A stretch of DNA of 64,000 bases from Pseudomonas fluorescens (lineage in GTDB: Bacteria; Pseudomonadota; Gammaproteobacteria; Pseudomonadales; Pseudomonadaceae). The notes beneath the pieces are model-generated. The model saw nothing but the letters and a program-made list of their open reading frames with translations. It was not told where the DNA came from and did no database searches. Each line of letters starts with the position of its first letter. Positions within the stretch are counted from its first letter, which is position 1. Below, piece after piece: positions 10,052 through 18,699 of the stretch. A program made the position numbers and the translations under genes. The DNA is taken from assembly GCF_003732425.1 (NCBI RefSeq), contig NZ_MOBX01000014.1, positions 1 to 64,000 of the forward strand, given 5' to 3'.

Positions 10052-11316
10052 AACTGTTCCGAGCGAAAAGCCGCCCAACTCTGGGGTCGGTCATCGGCCG
10101 AGGGCATTTGACGGTCGCGCTGGTGGGCGTGGCGATGGCCAGTGTTTCGCTGACATTACTCGGTGTACTGGCGCTCCGGGTTTATGCCGACCACAACCTG
10201 CACCTGATCGCCCGCTCGATCAGCTACACCGTGGAAGCCGCGGTGGTGTTCAACGACAAGACGGCCGCCACCGAAGCGCTGGCCCTGATTGCGTCTACCG
10301 AAGAAGTCGCGCAAGCCGAGGTGCTGGACAGCCAAGGGCAAGTGCTCGCGCATTGGCAACGCCCGGAAAACGGCTTGTTCTCTGAGCTGCAAATGCAGAT
10401 CACCCGCGCCGTCCTGGAAAAACCCATCAGCCTGCCGATCGAGCATCAAGACCGTGAAATCGGCCGGGTGCTGCTCATCGGTCATGGCGGCAGCCTGATG
10501 CGTTTTCTGCTCAGCGGTCTGGCAGGGATCATCCTCTGTACCGCGATCAGCGCCTGGGTTGCGCTCTACCTGGCGCGGCGCCAGTTACGCGGCATCATCG
10601 GTCCCCTGCGCAGCCTCGCGGCCGTGGCCCACGCCGCCCGCAGCGAACGCGCGCTGGACCGCCGCGTACCGCCGGCGCAGATCGCTGAACTCGACAACCT
10701 CGGCAATGACTTCAACGCCTTGCTCGACGAACTGGAGTCGTGGCAAACCCACCTGCAAAACGAAAATGAAACCCTGGCCCACCAGGCGACTCACGACAGC
10801 CTGACCGGTCTGCCGAACCGTGCCTTTTTCGAAGGGCGATTGATCCGCGCATTGCGCAATGCCGGCAAACACGATGAGCGCGTGGCCGTGTTGTTTCTCG
10901 ACAGTGACCGCTTCAAAGGCATCAACGACAACTTCGGCCACGCCGCCGGTGATGCGGTGCTGGTGGCCGTGGCCAACCGCGTTCGTGCGCAGTTGCGCGA
11001 AGAGGATCTGGTGGCGCGGCTGGGCGGTGACGAGTTCGCCGTTCTGCTCACGCCGCTGCACAAGGTCGAAGACGCTGAGCACATTGCTGACAAAATCCTC
11101 GCCAGCATGGACATGCCCATCGCGTTGCCGGGCGACACCAGTGTGGTGACCTCGCTCAGTATCGGCATTGCGGTTTTTCCCGATCATGGTGCCACGCCAG
11201 GGGCCTTGCTCGATGCTGCCGATGCGGCGATGTATCAAGCCAAGCGCCTGTCACGCGGCGCCCAATTCACGGCCGGGGCGGAGCACCCGGTCGATATCGT
11301 GCAAACCAGGAGCTGA
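10048..11316 (+). CDS. yfiN: YfiN/TpbB membrane diguanylate cyclase
   Basis: This enzyme makes c-di-GMP from two GTP and promotes biofilm and small-colony phenotypes. The 422-aa protein has a transmembrane segment at about residues 20-45, a periplasmic CHASE8-type sensor region, a second transmembrane segment at about 150-175, a HAMP linker, and a GGDEF domain with an intact GGDEF at 326-330. A canonical RxxD inhibitory site (REED, 317-320) lies five residues before it. It sits between its repressor (yfiR) and its activator (yfiB), the order known from the P. aeruginosa operon. Confidence 0.93.
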   Translation: MKLFRAKSRPTLGSVIGRGHLTVALVGVAMASVSLTLLGVLALRVYADHNLHLIARSISYTVEAAVVFNDKTAATEALALIASTEEVAQAEVLDSQGQVLAHWQRPENGLFSELQMQITRAVLEKPISLPIEHQDREIGRVLLIGHGGSLMRFLLSGLAGIILCTAISAWVALYLARRQLRGIIGPLRSLAAVAHAARSERALDRRVPPAQIAELDNLGNDFNALLDELESWQTHLQNENETLAHQATHDSLTGLPNRAFFEGRLIRALRNAGKHDERVAVLFLDSDRFKGINDNFGHAAGDAVLVAVANRVRAQLREEDLVARLGGDEFAVLLTPLHKVEDAEHIADKILASMDMPIALPGDTSVVTSLSIGIAVFPDHGATPGALLDAADAAMYQAKRLSRGAQFTAGAEHPVDIVQTRS

Positions 11317-11321
11317 CTCTC

Positions 11322-11816
11322 GTGTCCACACTGACCTTTCGAACTTTCTACGCTGTGCTGTTGATGGCCGTACTGGCCCTGACCGGTTGCCAGACCGCGC
11401 CGCAAAAAGGCCTGACCCCGGCGCAAGTCGCGGTCCTCAAACAACAGGGCTTTGAACTGACCGACGAGGGCTGGGAGTTTGGCCTGTCCGGCAAAGTGCT
11501 GTTTGGCAGCGACGTCGAAAGCCTGAACACGCAAAGCACTGAGATCGTCGAACGCATTGGCAAGGCATTGCTGAGTGTCGGCATCGAGCGCGTGCGCGTC
11601 GATGGTCACACCGACGCATCGGGCAAGGAAACCTACAACCAGCAACTGTCGCTGCGTCGTGCGAAAAGTGTCGCCAACGTCCTGCGCACAGTCGGCATGA
11701 AGGACGAGAACATCCAGCTGCAGGGCCTGGGCAGCAAAGAGCCAGTGGCGTCCAACGACACGGCGGCCGGTCGCACGGAAAACCGCCGGGTGTCGATTGT
11801 GGTCAGCACCGACTAG
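11322..11816 (+). CDS. yfiB: YfiB, OmpA-family outer-membrane lipoprotein
   Basis: This 164-aa lipoprotein has a lipobox LTGC with acylated Cys23 and a C-terminal OmpA-like peptidoglycan-binding domain (VDGHTDASG and a QLSLRRAKSVANVL helix). In the known system it sequesters YfiR and so releases YfiN activity under envelope stress. It uses a GTG start preceded by AGGAG at 11308-11312. Its TAG stop overlaps the stop of the convergent LysR gene within the palindrome CTAG at 11813-11816, leaving no intergenic terminator. Confidence 0.9.
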   Translation: MSTLTFRTFYAVLLMAVLALTGCQTAPQKGLTPAQVAVLKQQGFELTDEGWEFGLSGKVLFGSDVESLNTQSTEIVERIGKALLSVGIERVRVDGHTDASGKETYNQQLSLRRAKSVANVLRTVGMKDENIQLQGLGSKEPVASNDTAAGRTENRRVSIVVSTD

Positions 11817-12760
11817 TCGGCGAACTGCATTTCGCGGGTCTGCCCCATCAGCAGACCCTGATTGCGCTCAGTCACCTCACGGATGTAATCCCACAGCAGG
11901 GTAATCCGCTTGAGCTTGCGCAGGTCCTCGCGGCAGTACATCCAGAACTGCCGGGTGATGTCGATGTCCTCCGGCAACACTGGCAGCAGGCGCGGATCCT
12001 GCGCGGCGAGGAAGCACGGCAGAATTGCCAGTGAGCGCCCTTGCTGCGCCGCGACGAACTGCGCAATCACGCTGGTGCTGCGCAGATGGGCGTTGGCACC
12101 GGGCAGCACGTTCGCCAGGTACAGCAGCTCCGAGCTGAACGCCAGATCGTCCACATAACTGATGAATTGATGCTTGCTCAAATCGGCCGGGCGGCGGATC
12201 GGTGGGTGTTTGTCCAGATAGTCCTGGGTCGCGTAGAGCTGCAAACGGTAGTCGCACAGTTTGCAGCAGACGTACGGCCCATGCTCCGGCCGTTCCAGCG
12301 CGATAACGATGTCAGCCTCGCGCTTGGACAGGCTGATGAAGTGCGGCAGCGGCAGGATGTCCACCGAGATTGCCGGGTAGGCGTCGACAAAATGGCTCAG
12401 CTGCGGGGTGATGAAAAAACTGCCGAAACCTTCGGTGCAGCCCATGCGCACATGCCCGGAGAGGGCCACGCCAGAGCCGGACACCTGCTCGCAGGCCATG
12501 TGCAATGTGCTTTCAATCGACTCGGCATAACCGAGCAAACGCTGGCCTTCGGTGGTCAGCACAAAACCGCTGGTGCGCGACTTTTCGAACAGCAAAGTCC
12601 CCAATGCCGCTTCCAGCGAACTGATGCGCCGCGACACGGTTGTGTAGTCGACAGCCAGCCGTTTGGCGGCGGTGCTGGCCTTGCGGGTACGGGCGACTTC
12701 GAGGAAAAACTTGAGGTCGTCCCAGTTCAGCGAGCCTAGAGAGGTGATGTTTTTTTGCAT
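11813..12760 (-). CDS. LysR-family regulator, probable regulator of mmsAB
   Basis: The protein is 315 aa. The N-terminal winged HTH (LNWDDLKFFLEVARTRKASTAAKRLAVDYTTVS) is followed by a LysR substrate-binding domain. I place the start at 12760 (MQKNITSL); a longer frame to 12829 adds a non-conserved leader. It is divergent from mmsA with 149 bases between, the usual arrangement for a LysR activator and its target. P. aeruginosa instead uses the AraC-type MmsR for mmsAB, so this would be a different regulator for the same pathway. The ligand is unknown. Confidence 0.85.
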   Translation of the reverse strand: MQKNITSLGSLNWDDLKFFLEVARTRKASTAAKRLAVDYTTVSRRISSLEAALGTLLFEKSRTSGFVLTTEGQRLLGYAESIESTLHMACEQVSGSGVALSGHVRMGCTEGFGSFFITPQLSHFVDAYPAISVDILPLPHFISLSKREADIVIALERPEHGPYVCCKLCDYRLQLYATQDYLDKHPPIRRPADLSKHQFISYVDDLAFSSELLYLANVLPGANAHLRSTSVIAQFVAAQQGRSLAILPCFLAAQDPRLLPVLPEDIDITRQFWMYCREDLRKLKRITLLWDYIREVTERNQGLLMGQTREMQFAD

Positions 12761-12854
12761 GATGGACGGGCTTATATGTGCGTTCTTATTAGAAGTTTGC
12801 ACATCTATACTCCAAAAACAGTCCGACAACCAATTCGTGACACACGCCTCATCT

Positions 12855-12875
12855 CAAGGCGAACCCTTCGCCTTG
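12855..12875 (+). promoter_or_regulatory. Perfect 9-bp inverted repeat in the mmsA leader
   Basis: CAAGGCGAA and TTCGCCTTG flank a CCC centre, 35-55 bases before the mmsA start. It may be a leader hairpin or a protein-binding site. No T-run follows, so it is not a standard terminator. Confidence 0.45.
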
Positions 12876-12909
12876 GCTCCTACGATAAAAACAAGTTCTG
12901 GAGACCAGC

Positions 12910-14436
12910 ATGAACGCATCGCTTACGCCCAACGACACCACACTGCAAAAGGTCAAACTGTTGATCGACGGCGAATGGGTCGAGTCACAGACCACCGAGT
13001 GGCACGACATCGTCAACCCGGCGACCCAGCAAGTGCTGGCCAAAGTCCCGTTTGCCACCGCCGCTGAAGTCGATGCCGCCGTCAGCGCCGCCCAGCGCGC
13101 TTTCCAGACCTGGAAACTGACCCCGATCGGCGCGCGCATGCGCATCATGCTCAAGCTGCAAGCGCTGATCCGCGAACACTCCAAACGCATCGCCGTCGTC
13201 CTGAGCGCCGAGCAGGGCAAAACCATTGCCGACGCCGAGGGCGACATCTTCCGTGGCCTGGAAGTGGTCGAGCACGCCTGCTCCATCGGAACCCTGCAAA
13301 TGGGCGAATTCGCCGAGAACGTCGCCGGCGGCGTCGATACCTACACCTTGCGTCAGCCGATCGGCGTGTGCGCCGGCATCACCCCGTTCAACTTCCCGGC
13401 GATGATTCCGCTGTGGATGTTCCCGATGGCCATCGCTTGCGGCAACACCTTCGTCTTGAAGCCTTCAGAGCAGGATCCGCTGTCGACCATGCTGTTGGTT
13501 GAGTTGGCGATCGAGGCCGGTGTTCCGGCCGGTGTGCTGAACGTGGTTCACGGCGGTAAAGACGTGGTCGATGGCCTGTGCACGCACAAGGACATCAAAG
13601 CGGTGTCGTTCGTCGGTTCGACCGCAGTGGGCACTCACGTTTACGACTTGGCTGGTAAACACGGCAAGCGCGTGCAATCGATGATGGGCGCCAAGAACCA
13701 CGCCGTAGTGCTGCCAGATGCCAATCGTGAGCAAGCGCTGAATGCGCTGGTCGGCGCCGGGTTTGGTGCCGCCGGGCAGCGTTGCATGGCCACCTCGGTG
13801 GTGGTGTTGGTCGGTGCGGCGAAACAATGGCTGCCGGACCTGAAAGCGCTGGCGCAGAAACTCACCGTCAACGCCGGTAACGAACCGGGCACCGATGTCG
13901 GTCCGGTGATTTCGAAGAAAGCCAAGGCACGCATTCTCGACCTGATCGAAAGCGGCATCAAGGAAGGCGCCAAACTGGAACTGGACGGTCGCGACATCAA
14001 GGTACCGGGCTACGAGCAAGGCAACTTTGTCGGCCCGACCCTGTTCTCGGGCGTGACCACCGACATGCAGATTTATACCCAGGAAATCTTCGGCCCGGTG
14101 CTGGTGGTGCTGGAAGTCGACACCCTCGATCAGGCGATTGCGCTGGTCAACGCCAATCCGTTCGGCAACGGCACCGGCCTGTTCACCCAGAGCGGTGCGG
14201 CGGCGCGTAAATTCCAGACGGAAATCGATGTGGGTCAAGTCGGCATCAACATTCCGATTCCAGTGCCGGTGCCGTTTTTCAGCTTCACCGGTTCGCGCGG
14301 TTCGAAACTCGGCGACCTCGGCCCGTATGGCAAACAAGTGGTGCAGTTCTACACGCAGACCAAAACGGTCACGGCGCGCTGGTTCGATGACGACAGCGTC
14401 AACGACGGCGTCAACACCACCATCAACCTGCGCTGA
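12910..14436 (+). CDS. mmsA: CoA-acylating methylmalonate-semialdehyde dehydrogenase
   Basis: It oxidises methylmalonate semialdehyde (and malonate semialdehyde) to propionyl-CoA or acetyl-CoA in valine and inositol catabolism. The 508-aa aldehyde dehydrogenase-fold protein has the nucleophile Cys292 in GQRCMATS, the family-typical FNFPAMIPLWMFPMAIACGN segment and a C-terminal FFSFTGSRGSKLGD. A GGAGA ribosome-binding site precedes the ATG. mmsB follows after 10 bases, which forms the distal part of valine degradation and makes substrate supply obvious. Confidence 0.95.
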   Translation: MNASLTPNDTTLQKVKLLIDGEWVESQTTEWHDIVNPATQQVLAKVPFATAAEVDAAVSAAQRAFQTWKLTPIGARMRIMLKLQALIREHSKRIAVVLSAEQGKTIADAEGDIFRGLEVVEHACSIGTLQMGEFAENVAGGVDTYTLRQPIGVCAGITPFNFPAMIPLWMFPMAIACGNTFVLKPSEQDPLSTMLLVELAIEAGVPAGVLNVVHGGKDVVDGLCTHKDIKAVSFVGSTAVGTHVYDLAGKHGKRVQSMMGAKNHAVVLPDANREQALNALVGAGFGAAGQRCMATSVVVLVGAAKQWLPDLKALAQKLTVNAGNEPGTDVGPVISKKAKARILDLIESGIKEGAKLELDGRDIKVPGYEQGNFVGPTLFSGVTTDMQIYTQEIFGPVLVVLEVDTLDQAIALVNANPFGNGTGLFTQSGAAARKFQTEIDVGQVGINIPIPVPVPFFSFTGSRGSKLGDLGPYGKQVVQFYTQTKTVTARWFDDDSVNDGVNTTINLR

Positions 14437-14446
14437 GGAATCGACC

Positions 14447-15334
14447 ATGAAAATCGCATTTATCGGTCTGGGCAACATGGGCGCACCGATGGCGCGCAAC
14501 CTGATCAAGGCCGGCCACTCGCTGAACCTGGTCGACCTGAACAAAACCGTGCTGGCGGAACTTGAGCAACTGGGCGGCAGCATTCGTGCTTCGGCACGTG
14601 AAGCAGCAGAAGATGCCGAACTGGTGATCACCATGCTCCCGGCGGCGGTGCATGTGCGCAGCGTCTGGCTCGGTGAGGATGGAGTGTTGGCTGGCATTCG
14701 CCAAGGTGTGCCAGCGGTGGATTGCAGCACCATCGATCCACAGACGGCCCGCGATGTTGCCGTCGCTGCGGCGAAACAGGGTGTGGCCATGGCCGATGCG
14801 CCGGTGTCCGGTGGTACGGGTGGCGCCACTGCCGGCACGCTGACCTTCATGGTCGGCGCTTCTCCGGAACTGTTCGCCACTCTGCAACCGGTACTGGCGC
14901 AGATGGGCCGCAACATCGTCCATTGCGGCGAAGTCGGCACCGGGCAGATCGCCAAGATCTGCAACAACCTGCTGTTGGCGATTTCCATGGTCGGCGTCAG
15001 CGAGGCGATGGCACTGGGCGATGCGTTGGGCATCGACACCTCGGTGCTGGCCGGGATCATCAACAGCTCGACCGGGCGTTGCTGGAGTTCGGAGATGTAC
15101 AACCCGTGGCCGGGTATCGTCGAAACAGCACCGGCCTCGCGCGGTTACACCGGCGGGTTTGGCGCGGAACTGATGCTCAAGGATCTGGGGCTGGCGACCG
15201 AAGCGGCACGTCAGGCGCACCAACCGGTGGTACTCGGCGCGGTGGCGCAGCAGTTGTATCAGGCGATGAGCCAGCGCGGCGACGGCGGCAAAGACTTCTC
15301 GGCGATCATCAACAGCTATCGCAAACCGCAATAA
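14447..15334 (+). CDS. mmsB: 3-hydroxyisobutyrate dehydrogenase
   Basis: It oxidises 3-hydroxyisobutyrate to methylmalonate semialdehyde with NAD, feeding MmsA. The protein is 295 aa, with a Rossmann motif FIGLGNMGAPMARNL at the N-terminus, the substrate-binding DAPVSGGTGGA segment, and the catalytic lysine K170 in GQIAKICNN. The start at 14447 follows TGAGGAATCG. Open frame continues far upstream inside mmsA and is not coding for this protein. It ends the mmsAB operon, and a REP pair follows. Confidence 0.95.
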   Translation: MKIAFIGLGNMGAPMARNLIKAGHSLNLVDLNKTVLAELEQLGGSIRASAREAAEDAELVITMLPAAVHVRSVWLGEDGVLAGIRQGVPAVDCSTIDPQTARDVAVAAAKQGVAMADAPVSGGTGGATAGTLTFMVGASPELFATLQPVLAQMGRNIVHCGEVGTGQIAKICNNLLLAISMVGVSEAMALGDALGIDTSVLAGIINSSTGRCWSSEMYNPWPGIVETAPASRGYTGGFGAELMLKDLGLATEAARQAHQPVVLGAVAQQLYQAMSQRGDGGKDFSAIINSYRKPQ

Positions 15335-15389
15335 CCGGAGAGCCCGTGAGCCTGGGCTCACTTGAGTTTTTGTGGTGAAGGCGTTTTTT

Positions 15390-15520
15390 GTGGCGAGGGA
15401 GCTTGCTCCCGCTGGCCTGCGCAGCAGACCTAAACCCGGCAAATGCGGTTCCCTCAGAAAACCGCATTTGTTGAAGTTACGTCTGCTTCACAGCCGAGCG
15501 GGAGCAAGCTCCCTCGCCAC
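15390..15520. repeat. REP pair (family A, GTGGCGAGGGAGCTTG)
   Basis: Two copies in inverted orientation lie at 15390-15415 and 15497-15520, with about 80 bases between them. Each copy is itself imperfectly palindromic. This is REPIN-like organisation; the same pair occurs at 37598-37702. Confidence 0.85.
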
Positions 15521-15544
15521 AAGTGATCTTCCGGCTTTTTTGCT

Positions 15545-15889
15545 TCAGGCAAACACGAAATACTTGCGCACGGTTTCTACCACCTCCCACGTGCCTTTCA
15601 TCCCTGGCTCTACCACGAAAATATCGCCGGCGCGCAGGTGAATCGGCGACATGCCGTCCGGGGTGATCACGCAGTAGCCTTCCTGGAAATGGCAGTACTC
15701 CCACTTCACGTATTCCACGCGCCATTTGCCCGGGGTGCAGATCCACGTGCCCATGATCTTGCTGCCGTCTTCGCTGGTGTAGGCATTGAGGTTGACGGTG
15801 TGCGGGTCGCCTTCGAGTTTTTCCCATTTGCAGGCATCGAGTACCGGCAGTGGGTGGGTGTCGCGTAGAACGGTGATAGGGGCGGGCAT
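15545..15889 (-). CDS. Cupin-domain protein (DUF861/ureidoglycine aminohydrolase-like)
   Basis: The protein is 114 aa with one cupin barrel. WEYCHFQEGYCVITPDGMSPIHLRAGD gives the two cupin half-motifs, although the first lacks the full histidine pair, so metal binding is uncertain. The C-terminal FVVEPGMKGTWEVVETVRKY matches the cupin_3 family. I chose the ATG at 15889 because a GGAG precedes it and the longer frame to 16021 adds unrelated residues. It is a single gene convergent with mmsB. Substrate is unknown; proteins of this family are common as unassigned pseudomonad genes. Confidence 0.75.
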   Translation of the reverse strand: MPAPITVLRDTHPLPVLDACKWEKLEGDPHTVNLNAYTSEDGSKIMGTWICTPGKWRVEYVKWEYCHFQEGYCVITPDGMSPIHLRAGDIFVVEPGMKGTWEVVETVRKYFVFA

Positions 15890-16113
15890 GATGGCTCCAG
15901 ACAAATGACGGTTTGAATCGCCACCGTAGCGTCTGAAGGGGCGCGCAAGATGTCTAGGGTCGACCTCCGGATGCCTGTAAGCGATGGTCAACTGTCCTTG
16001 CGCTATCGAGATTTGCACCACTGCTGTGCGTATATGACGGAATTAATACTGTCGTGCCCCATAAAAGTTCAATAAATTTTTAGACTAAAACGAGATAACC
16101 GTTCGGACACCTA

Positions 16114-16142
16114 TTGCAAAAGAAAATCGTCTGTACTATAAC
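16114..16142 (+). promoter_or_regulatory. Sigma70-like promoter of the 16.5-23.0 kb operon
   Basis: The -35 element TTGCAA (16114-16119) and -10 element TATAAC (16137-16142) have an optimal 17-base spacer. Predicted start is near 16149. The -10 lies inside the operator at 16132-16151. Confidence 0.6.
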
Positions 16143-16151
16143 ATTCGTACT
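16132..16151. promoter_or_regulatory. Operator site 4 of the shared GTACG palindrome
   Basis: On the minus strand it reads GTACGAATGTTATAGTAC. It keeps the outer GTAC arms at the same spacing and matches 14 of 16 informative positions of the consensus GTACGnMTGTAnnCGTAC seen at 24296, 25374 and 34529. It covers the -10 and the predicted start of the operon promoter, a position suited to repression. It is the most divergent of the four sites. Confidence 0.55.
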
Positions 16152-16458
16152 AAAGGACATTCCCCTCTGATGGAGTTACACCTGAGTCACGGACAGACTT
16201 GAATTCGCTTTTTCTCGCACAAACTACTGACTTCGCCAATTTTTGGCGCGAGCGTCAACTTTCGTCTGTCGTTAGTGAAAAACGACAATTGAATGGAACA
16301 GTCAGTTAATAAGTTGCGCAGACGCAATGTCATGCGTGCTTCGAGAGAAAAGTTTAAATAAAGCGTTCATTAAAGAATTTGCATTTATTGACTGCGTGCG
16401 CGGGATATCCGTGCTCATCAAATCACTTGTGCCCGGCATCATGGAATGAGGCTAGATT

Positions 16459-17430
16459 GTGGACGACGTAAATGTAATTGAAGTTTCTACGACAGTTGAC
16501 AGTTGCACTGTGCTTGGCCGACAGGTGTGGGTGCGTGCCGGTACTCGTTTGCAATCTGTCCAGGTGGCTGATGACTGTTTCATTGGTTTTCGCTGTGATG
16601 TGCAGTTTGCCGAGATCGGCAAATCCAGCATGTTGGCCACGGGTGTGCAATGCACGGGCACCGCACAGGCCCCGATCAGGATTGCCGAAAATGTCTGGCT
16701 GGGTGCCAGGGCTAGCGTGAGTGCGGGTGTCAGCATTGGTGCTGGCGCTGTGATCGCAGCGGGAGCGCTGGTGACCGCAGATGTGCCGGCCGATGCCATC
16801 ATGGTCGGTCGTCCGGCTCGCTTCATCGGGTTTCGCTCGGTGGTCGAGGATGGTCGTCCGAGTCCTGAGCAGGTCTTGGCGAAGGTCCGTGAAAGAGCCC
16901 GTTCGGGCTTGCCTTCGATGCTGGATCGGTCAACGCAATCGGTATCCAGGCTTAAATCGATCAACCCCGACACCGCGACATGGGACATCAGCGACGCAGC
17001 CTTGATCGATGCCGAGTTGCGCGGTGGTGCCTCGGCGGAAATCGCCCGCGATTGCATTCTGATTGGCCGCAGCACTCGTCAGGGCGGTATGTCGCAACTC
17101 GGTGGCATTGAACTCGGCACGGGTGTTCGACTCAGCGAAGGCGTGGTTATCGAAGCCGCGGGGGGCGTGTCGATCGGTGAGTTCAGCGAGTTGGCGGCGA
17201 ACGTCACGATTGTTGCTTCAACCCACGATCATTCTTTCCGCTCGCTGCCTTGGGAAGAGGCGCCCGTGCGGATTGGAAGTCGTTGCGTCATTGGTGAGGG
17301 CGCGCTCTTGGTTGGTCCACTGAATGTCGGTGACGGTGCAGTTATAAAACCTCACTCAGTGGTTATAAGGGATGTATTGGAAAACACTGTGGTTCATGGC
17401 GTTGTTCAACTAATGGAGATTCAAGAATGA
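16459..17430 (+). CDS. Tandem hexapeptide-repeat (left-handed beta-helix) acyltransferase-like protein
   Basis: This 323-aa protein contains two hexapeptide-repeat regions. The first, about residues 20-125, ends in the classic IGAGAVIAAGALVTADVPADAIMVGRPARFIG turn of sugar O-acetyltransferases. A polar linker spans about 126-185. The second region, about 190-318, has a STHDHSF histidine-rich loop and IGEGALLVGPLNVGDGAVIKPHSVV coils. Fusion of two such domains in one chain is unusual; active forms are normally single-domain trimers. GTG start, with GAGG at 16448-16451. First gene of a five-gene operon, overlapping the glycosyltransferase by ATGA. A sugar acetylation or acylation role is inferred. 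Confidence 0.75.
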   Translation: MDDVNVIEVSTTVDSCTVLGRQVWVRAGTRLQSVQVADDCFIGFRCDVQFAEIGKSSMLATGVQCTGTAQAPIRIAENVWLGARASVSAGVSIGAGAVIAAGALVTADVPADAIMVGRPARFIGFRSVVEDGRPSPEQVLAKVRERARSGLPSMLDRSTQSVSRLKSINPDTATWDISDAALIDAELRGGASAEIARDCILIGRSTRQGGMSQLGGIELGTGVRLSEGVVIEAAGGVSIGEFSELAANVTIVASTHDHSFRSLPWEEAPVRIGSRCVIGEGALLVGPLNVGDGAVIKPHSVVIRDVLENTVVHGVVQLMEIQE

Positions 17431-18677
17431 TTTTATTTGCCCCTAATCCGACGGGTTCAGGTCATAACATGCGCGCGCTTTCCATCGCTCAGGCGATCAA
17501 AAAGCAAACTCCTGATATGCCCCTGACCGTGGCACTGGCTTCTTTGCAGCCGACCTTTACGCCGCTGTTCGAACAGTCCGGTGTCGAGGTGGTGGATATC
17601 GCCGGTCGTTTGGTTGATTACTCGAAAAAGAGCAACTTGTCGAAAGAGCTGGACTGGGCCAATTATATTGGCGGGTATATCGCCAACACCTTTTTGTCGG
17701 GCGAGCGAATTCTCTCTTACCTGGCGTTGATCGCAGAATACAAACCCGCTGTACTGGTTTCCGACTACAACATGGCCGCCTGCCTTGCGGCGATTTTCAG
17801 CGGTACACCGCTGGTATTTGTCACCGAGCGCTATGACTTTACCCTGTGCCAGTTGCAAGACCATGACCTGGCGGACGGTGGCTTCGAGGTCAACGCACTG
17901 GAAATGGCGCGTGCCCGTACCGCCCTGCACAGCCAGTTCAACTGGATGATCAATCAGAGCCAACTGGTGTTGACCGACAAGCCCTATGTGGCCTCTCTCG
18001 ATCAAGGCACGCCTGTCGCCGAAGCGCTGAGCAGCGGCAAGGCACACTTTGTCGGGCCGATGATTCGCGACTTCAATGCGCACAGCGGTTTGAACGTCCG
18101 TGAGCAACTGAATCTTGGCGATTCGCCGTTCATTGTCGCGTCCATCAGCGGCACCACGATGTTTGCGCAAAACAAGGATGCGTTGCTCGCCGCTTATCTG
18201 GACAGCTTCAGAATCCTGCGCGAGCGCAATCCGCAGCTCAAACTGGTGCTGTTGGGTCGTCAGGATATCCAGGCCCAGGAGGGTGTGGTCTGCGTACCTT
18301 ACTATCCGGACTGGATGGGCCTGTTGCGCGAAGCCGATCTGCTGATTTCGGCACCGGGCTGGATCACCGTCACGGAAATTGCCGCATTGCAGGTGCCGAC
18401 CCTGTTCGTGCTGTCATCGAAGTCCGAGTACCACGAACTTGAAGCCTTGCGTCGCCTGGAACTGCTCGGCTTCCCGACTCACCTGGGCCACGATCGCGAT
18501 CGTCTTGTCGAGCTGGTGCAAAGCGAGCTGGAAAAAGATCGCCAGGCGCCGGCGTATTACGCAGCGCACCAACAGGTGGCTGCACCCGACGGCGAAGGCG
18601 CGGCTCGCGCAGCACAGCACATCATCCAATTGTGCAATGGCGCTGTTGTGCCGTTGACCGAAAGCAAAGCGGCTTAA
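17427..18677 (+). CDS. GT-B glycosyltransferase (GT1/GT28-like)
   Basis: The protein is 416 aa. The N-terminal half begins with ILFAPNPTGSGHNMRALSIAQAI, the acceptor-side motif of the MurG/UGT type. The C-terminal donor half has FIVASISGTT, LVLLGRQDI and the donor-site block LLISAPGWITVTEIAALQVPTLFVL. No transmembrane segment is seen, so it is cytoplasmic and would transfer a sugar from a nucleotide donor to a small molecule or lipid. It shares ATGA with the upstream gene. With rfbB and rfbA in the same operon, a dTDP-4-keto-6-deoxyglucose-derived donor is the likely substrate; the acceptor is unknown. Confidence 0.8.
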   Translation: MILFAPNPTGSGHNMRALSIAQAIKKQTPDMPLTVALASLQPTFTPLFEQSGVEVVDIAGRLVDYSKKSNLSKELDWANYIGGYIANTFLSGERILSYLALIAEYKPAVLVSDYNMAACLAAIFSGTPLVFVTERYDFTLCQLQDHDLADGGFEVNALEMARARTALHSQFNWMINQSQLVLTDKPYVASLDQGTPVAEALSSGKAHFVGPMIRDFNAHSGLNVREQLNLGDSPFIVASISGTTMFAQNKDALLAAYLDSFRILRERNPQLKLVLLGRQDIQAQEGVVCVPYYPDWMGLLREADLLISAPGWITVTEIAALQVPTLFVLSSKSEYHELEALRRLELLGFPTHLGHDRDRLVELVQSELEKDRQAPAYYAAHQQVAAPDGEGAARAAQHIIQLCNGAVVPLTESKAA

Positions 18678-18699
18678 CCTCAAGGAAGAGGGATTCACC

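Larger units (their letters stand above)
15890..16458 (+). other. AT-rich gene-free region with promoter and long leader of the glycosyl operon
   Basis: This 570-base stretch is clearly more AT-rich than its surroundings. It contains a sigma70-like promoter and operator (16114-16151) and then about 300 bases of predicted leader. The leader holds two short hairpins (CGCCAA/TTGGCG at 16234-16248, ACGCA/TGCGT at 16322-16337) and five ANGGA motifs at 16153, 16170, 16189, 16293 and 16441. No open frame with a convincing start was seen. Confidence 0.6.

Noticed and set aside
14138..14446. Upstream extension of the mmsB frame
   Set aside because: It lies within mmsA in another frame; the Rossmann N-terminus begins at 14447.
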